The notes beneath the pieces were generated by a model. That model had not been told where the DNA came from, made no database searches, and worked only from the letters and a program-made list of their open reading frames with translations. Shown piece after piece: positions 25,959 through 55,000 of a DNA stretch of 55,000 nt (position 1 is its first letter; every line of letters starts with the position of its first letter). The translations under genes were made by a program, and so were the position numbers. Where the stretch lies: the NCBI GenBank assembly GCA_963170055.1, contig CAUJGJ010000082.1, positions 77,501-132,500 on the forward strand, written 5' to 3'. The stretch comes from Halisarca cf. caerulea (taxonomy: Eukaryota > Porifera > Demospongiae > Chondrillida > Halisarcidae).

Positions 25959-26701
25959 GTGTACAGCCATGGACGTTGGATGTTATCTGGTATATAGTAC
26001 TAGAATGGTAGTGACACGAGCGCCCCCAGCCCCAAGTGCATGTTTGGTTGATTTGGTTGTGATGAATAATCATAAGAAGAAAATGGCTGTCGAGGGACTG
26101 GGGGCGTTGCTGCGTCCAGCGGTACAGCTGTGAACTGCGCGGGTAGGTTGTTTGCCCCATCCTCGAACGGTTCGCTGCACTCCTCAGCACTGGTAGGTTC
26201 TAGGAGGCTGTCATTTAATCTTTATCTTGTACGACCTCCGCGTCCACCCTTGCAGCTGGCGTGCAGGTCTGTGCTAAACTGTCGACCTTCCCTCCGTAGG
26301 TACGTCTCTCTTTCCCAGTAAGGTGACGCTGGTCATGCTGTCTCCAATCCTTTGTGGTAAAGCAGACGTTGTAGACTCAAAGACGACAATGACGAGCGCT
26401 CCCTTCGTGAGCTCGGGTGGGCGTTCACGCTCAGTGGACGACATGCTGGAAGGAGGAGGGAGTAACTCGGGTGTTGGCGGGACAGTGAGTGGCCAATCGG
26501 CTATTGTGCAACTTGTGTTCGTATACGTCGACTCTTGTGGCTAAACGGACAAGACGAAATGCATCTTGCTGTATATTGTGTGTTATTGCGCTCGTCAGCC
26601 ATTCCCTTTTTGATAGGTCTCTTTGACTCTTGCCTGTTCATTAGCCCACCGAATCTCCCTCGCCTTTAAGCAAGACGAAGCGGTTCTTCAGTCCAGTTAG
26701 G
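25959..26701. other. Upstream region of the FAM13-like gene
   Basis: No repeats here, which is unusual for this window. An open frame starting ATG at 26323 (RSRSVDDMLEGGGSNSGVGG) has a good GTGAGT donor at 26485. Joining it in phase 0 to the acceptors near 26691-26700 meets a stop, so it may be an alternative first exon or part of a 5' UTR. The promoter of the FAM13-like gene probably lies here. Confidence 0.4.
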
Positions 26702-39569
<12,868 letters not shown>

Positions 39570-39818
39570 TACCACAACTTGAGGAGTTGTTGACGTGTTG
39601 TGTGCACCTACGTACATGTTGCATGGCATGGTGTGTGCATGCCCTGCACACACACAAGGATTGCTCATGTCTTCATTTCTATTTCTACTGATGGGCAGAC
39701 AATAATTCTTATCTCTTTTGATTTGTACAATGCATGGACGTGTGTTGCTGTTATCTAAGTTAATTGTTATTTGCAAACTCACTATATATTGACTCCTCAT
39801 GTACCATGTGAGCTCTAG

Positions 39819-39866
<48 letters not shown>

Positions 39867-40262
39867 GGACTGGCATTGCTCTACTGAATTTAGACTAATA
39901 ATTGCAACAGATGAAAAGATTATAGAATAGCATTATTAAATGATATTAAATGTTCAACACTATGCTATTGGCTGTTACTGGCTGAAGCCGAAACCTGAGT
40001 TTCCTCTAGCCACGCCTCTTCACTACGAACAGGGTTATCCTCACTTGTGTTGTGAGATTGATTCCCAATTGCTGTCAAAAGTTTTAGTCTTGGAACCTGA
40101 CCATATAATCAAGGGAATATAATATATTATACATTGTGTACAAGTACGTATATATATATATTATACAAATTATATAATAATTGTATACTGTATAATGATA
40201 TATACTTAATACTATTAAAATAAGTCACAAACAATTGCAAGACACAATAGCTGGCACAGCGA
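39570..40262. other. 3' UTR and downstream region of the FAM13-like gene
   Basis: It holds a (GT)n run (39822-39864) and an ATTAAA-type polyadenylation hexamer near 39930-39950. No gene is seen. The AT-rich part at 40115-40220 may mark the transcript end. Confidence 0.45.
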
Positions 40263-40270
40263 GAAACATA

Positions 40271-40565
40271 AAGAGCTAGTGATGGCGGAGCACAGACCAC
40301 ACCCCCAGCTAGTGATGGCGGAGCACAGACCACACCCCCAGCTAGTGATGGCGGAGCACAAACTACACCCCCAGCCAGTGATGGCAGAGCACAGACCACA
40401 CCCCCAGCCAGTGATGGCAGAGCACAGACCACACCCCCAGCCAGTGATGGCAGAGCACAGACCACACCCCCAGCCAGTGATGGCGGAGCACAAACTACAC
40501 CCCCAGCTAGTGATGGTGGAGCACAGACCACACACCCAGCCAGTGAGGGTGGTGCACAAACTGCA
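40271..40565. repeat. 33-bp minisatellite between convergent genes
   Basis: Nine units contain GTGATGGCGGAGCACAGACC and ACACCCCCAGC. Confidence 0.93.
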
Positions 40566-40844
40566 CAGTACAAAACCTACACTGAAGTGGACTCCAGGTT
40601 AATACACACCAATTTGCTGGACTAGAGAGGTTTAGCATAAAAGAAGGTACTGATAGGTACTTTCAAATAGTACTTTTTGTTTTAGCAATGTCCATTACTT
40701 TATACATAACATTATGGTGATACAGAATGACAATGATGACTCTTGGTGAGCTTTTGGAAATTCCAAGGGAGATTCGGACTATGAAGACATTTTTTACTGC
40801 CAGAAACGGAACACCAGGCTGAAGAGCAGTAGTTAGAGGAGCAA

Positions 40845-41435
40845 TGGAGAGAGCATCACCACGAGGAGCAATGGAGAGAGCATCACCATGAGGAGCAATG
40901 GAGAGAGCATCACCACGAGGAGCAATGGAGAGAGCATCACCACGAGGAGCAACGGAGAAAGCATCACCACGAGGAGCAATGGAGAGAGCATCACCACGAG
41001 GAGCAATGGAGAGAGCATCACCACGAGGAGCAACGGAGAGAGCATCACCACGAGGAGCAACGGAGAGAGCATCACCACGAGGAGCAATGGAGAGAGCATC
41101 ACCACGAGGAGCAATGGAGAGAGCATCACCACGAGGAGCAATGGAGAGAGCATCACCACGAGGAGCAATGGAGAGAGCATCACCACAAGGAGCAATGGAG
41201 AGAGCATCACCACGAGGAGCAATGGAGAGAGCATCACCACGAGGAGCAATGGAGAGAGCATCACCACGAGGAGCAATGGAGAGAGCATCACCAAGAGGAG
41301 CAATGGAGAGAGCATCACCAAGAGGAGCAATGGAGAGAGCATCACCAAGAGGAGCAATGGAGAGAGCATCACCACAAGGAGCAACGGAGAAAGCATCACC
41401 AAGAGGAGCAATGGAGAGAGCATCACCACAAGGCT
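40845..41435. repeat. 27-bp minisatellite
   Basis: About 22 very uniform units of AGGAGCAATGGAGAGAGCAT plus CACCACG. A small frame at 40727-40822 (ATG ... TGA, containing LGELLEIPREIRTMKTFF) lies just before it but cannot be assigned. Confidence 0.94.
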
Positions 41436-41585
41436 TGTAACATAGAGCAAGAACGTACTAAGATACCTTGATATGTTGAAACCGTTACTAAGAATGTTCT
41501 AATTTCTGCGTGAAACGTAGTAAGTGTAATATGTAACATTTTATGTAGTGCTAAACCTCTCTATTGTTTCAAGTAATTGAACAGA

Positions 41586-54701
<13,116 letters not shown>

Positions 54702-54734
54702 CTGAAACAAAGAAACAGAACAACATCTCAAAAT

Positions 54735-55000
54735 GCTACAGCAAGTGAACGCACACTACACAGCAAGCGAACGCACACTACACAGCAAGCGAACGCACAC
54801 TACACAGCAAGCGAACGCACACTACACAGCAAGCGAACGCACACTACACAGCAAGCGAACGCACACTACACAGCAAGCGAACGCACACTACACAGCAAGT
54901 GAACGCACACTACACAGCAAGTGAACGCACACTACACAGCAAGTGAACGCACACTACACAGCAAGTGAACGCACACTACACAGCAAGTGAACGCACACTA
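54735..55000. repeat. 22-bp minisatellite at the window end
   Basis: About twelve units of AGCAAGCGAACGCACACTAC plus AC, running past the window edge, just upstream (sense) of exon 54701-54430. Confidence 0.94.

Noticed and set aside
40833..41450. Hydrophobic frame (LLLVVMLSP)n that looks like a membrane protein
   Set aside because: The reverse strand of a 27-bp minisatellite; equal-length frames exist in other phases.

Overview
This is eukaryotic nuclear DNA from an invertebrate animal. Protein-coding genes are split into many small exons with GT-AG introns. Between and inside them lie great amounts of tandem repeat DNA: (GT)n/(CA)n runs and at least 25 minisatellites with units of 12 to 60 bp. 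The gene content (an EFA6-type Arf6 exchange factor, a FAM13-type RhoGAP, ribosomal protein S14, a SAM-domain protein) is metazoan. Compact intergenic spacing and small exons would fit a sponge or another early-branching invertebrate, but the sequence alone does not settle the species. I found no prokaryotic operon, CRISPR array, plasmid or virus. Nearly all long open frames in the window are frames through tandem repeats and are not genes.

Layout from left to right. Positions 1-160 hold a partial minus-strand exon. At 594-999 there is a weak two-exon plus-strand candidate. A two-exon ankyrin-repeat gene lies at 3035-1556 (minus). A 22-exon minus-strand gene, 17142-4768, encodes a 969-residue EFA6/PSD-type protein with a PDZ domain, a long Ser-rich linker, Sec7, PH and a C-terminal coiled coil. 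Divergent from it, RPS14 has three coding exons at 19854-23087 (plus). A Penelope-like retroelement with inverted terminal repeats, hammerhead-like motifs and a 13-bp target duplication sits at 23367-25945. A 20-exon plus-strand gene, 26702-39569, encodes a FAM13-like protein of 1104 residues: an N-terminal RhoGAP domain, a long disordered middle and the paired FAM13 C-terminal helical blocks. Convergent to it, from beyond 55000 to about 41600 (minus), is the 3' part of a large Ser/Thr/Pro-rich gene with a PPxY motif, a PAM2-like motif and a SAM domain.

The exon models for EFA6, RPS14 and FAM13 were built by hand. Every junction was checked for GT/AG and reading phase, and each model runs in frame from ATG to stop. 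EFA6 (Arf6 activation) and FAM13 (Rho inactivation) both act on small GTPases at the membrane and actin cortex, but nothing here shows they are co-regulated.

The most interesting signals are structural. Many introns start with, or within about 25 nt of, a sense-strand (GT)n run. Several minisatellites look like amplified copies of the adjacent exon/5' splice-site junction. One minisatellite appears to be an amplified transposon terminal repeat. The Penelope-like element and a fragment nested in another transposon carry hammerhead-ribozyme-like cores.
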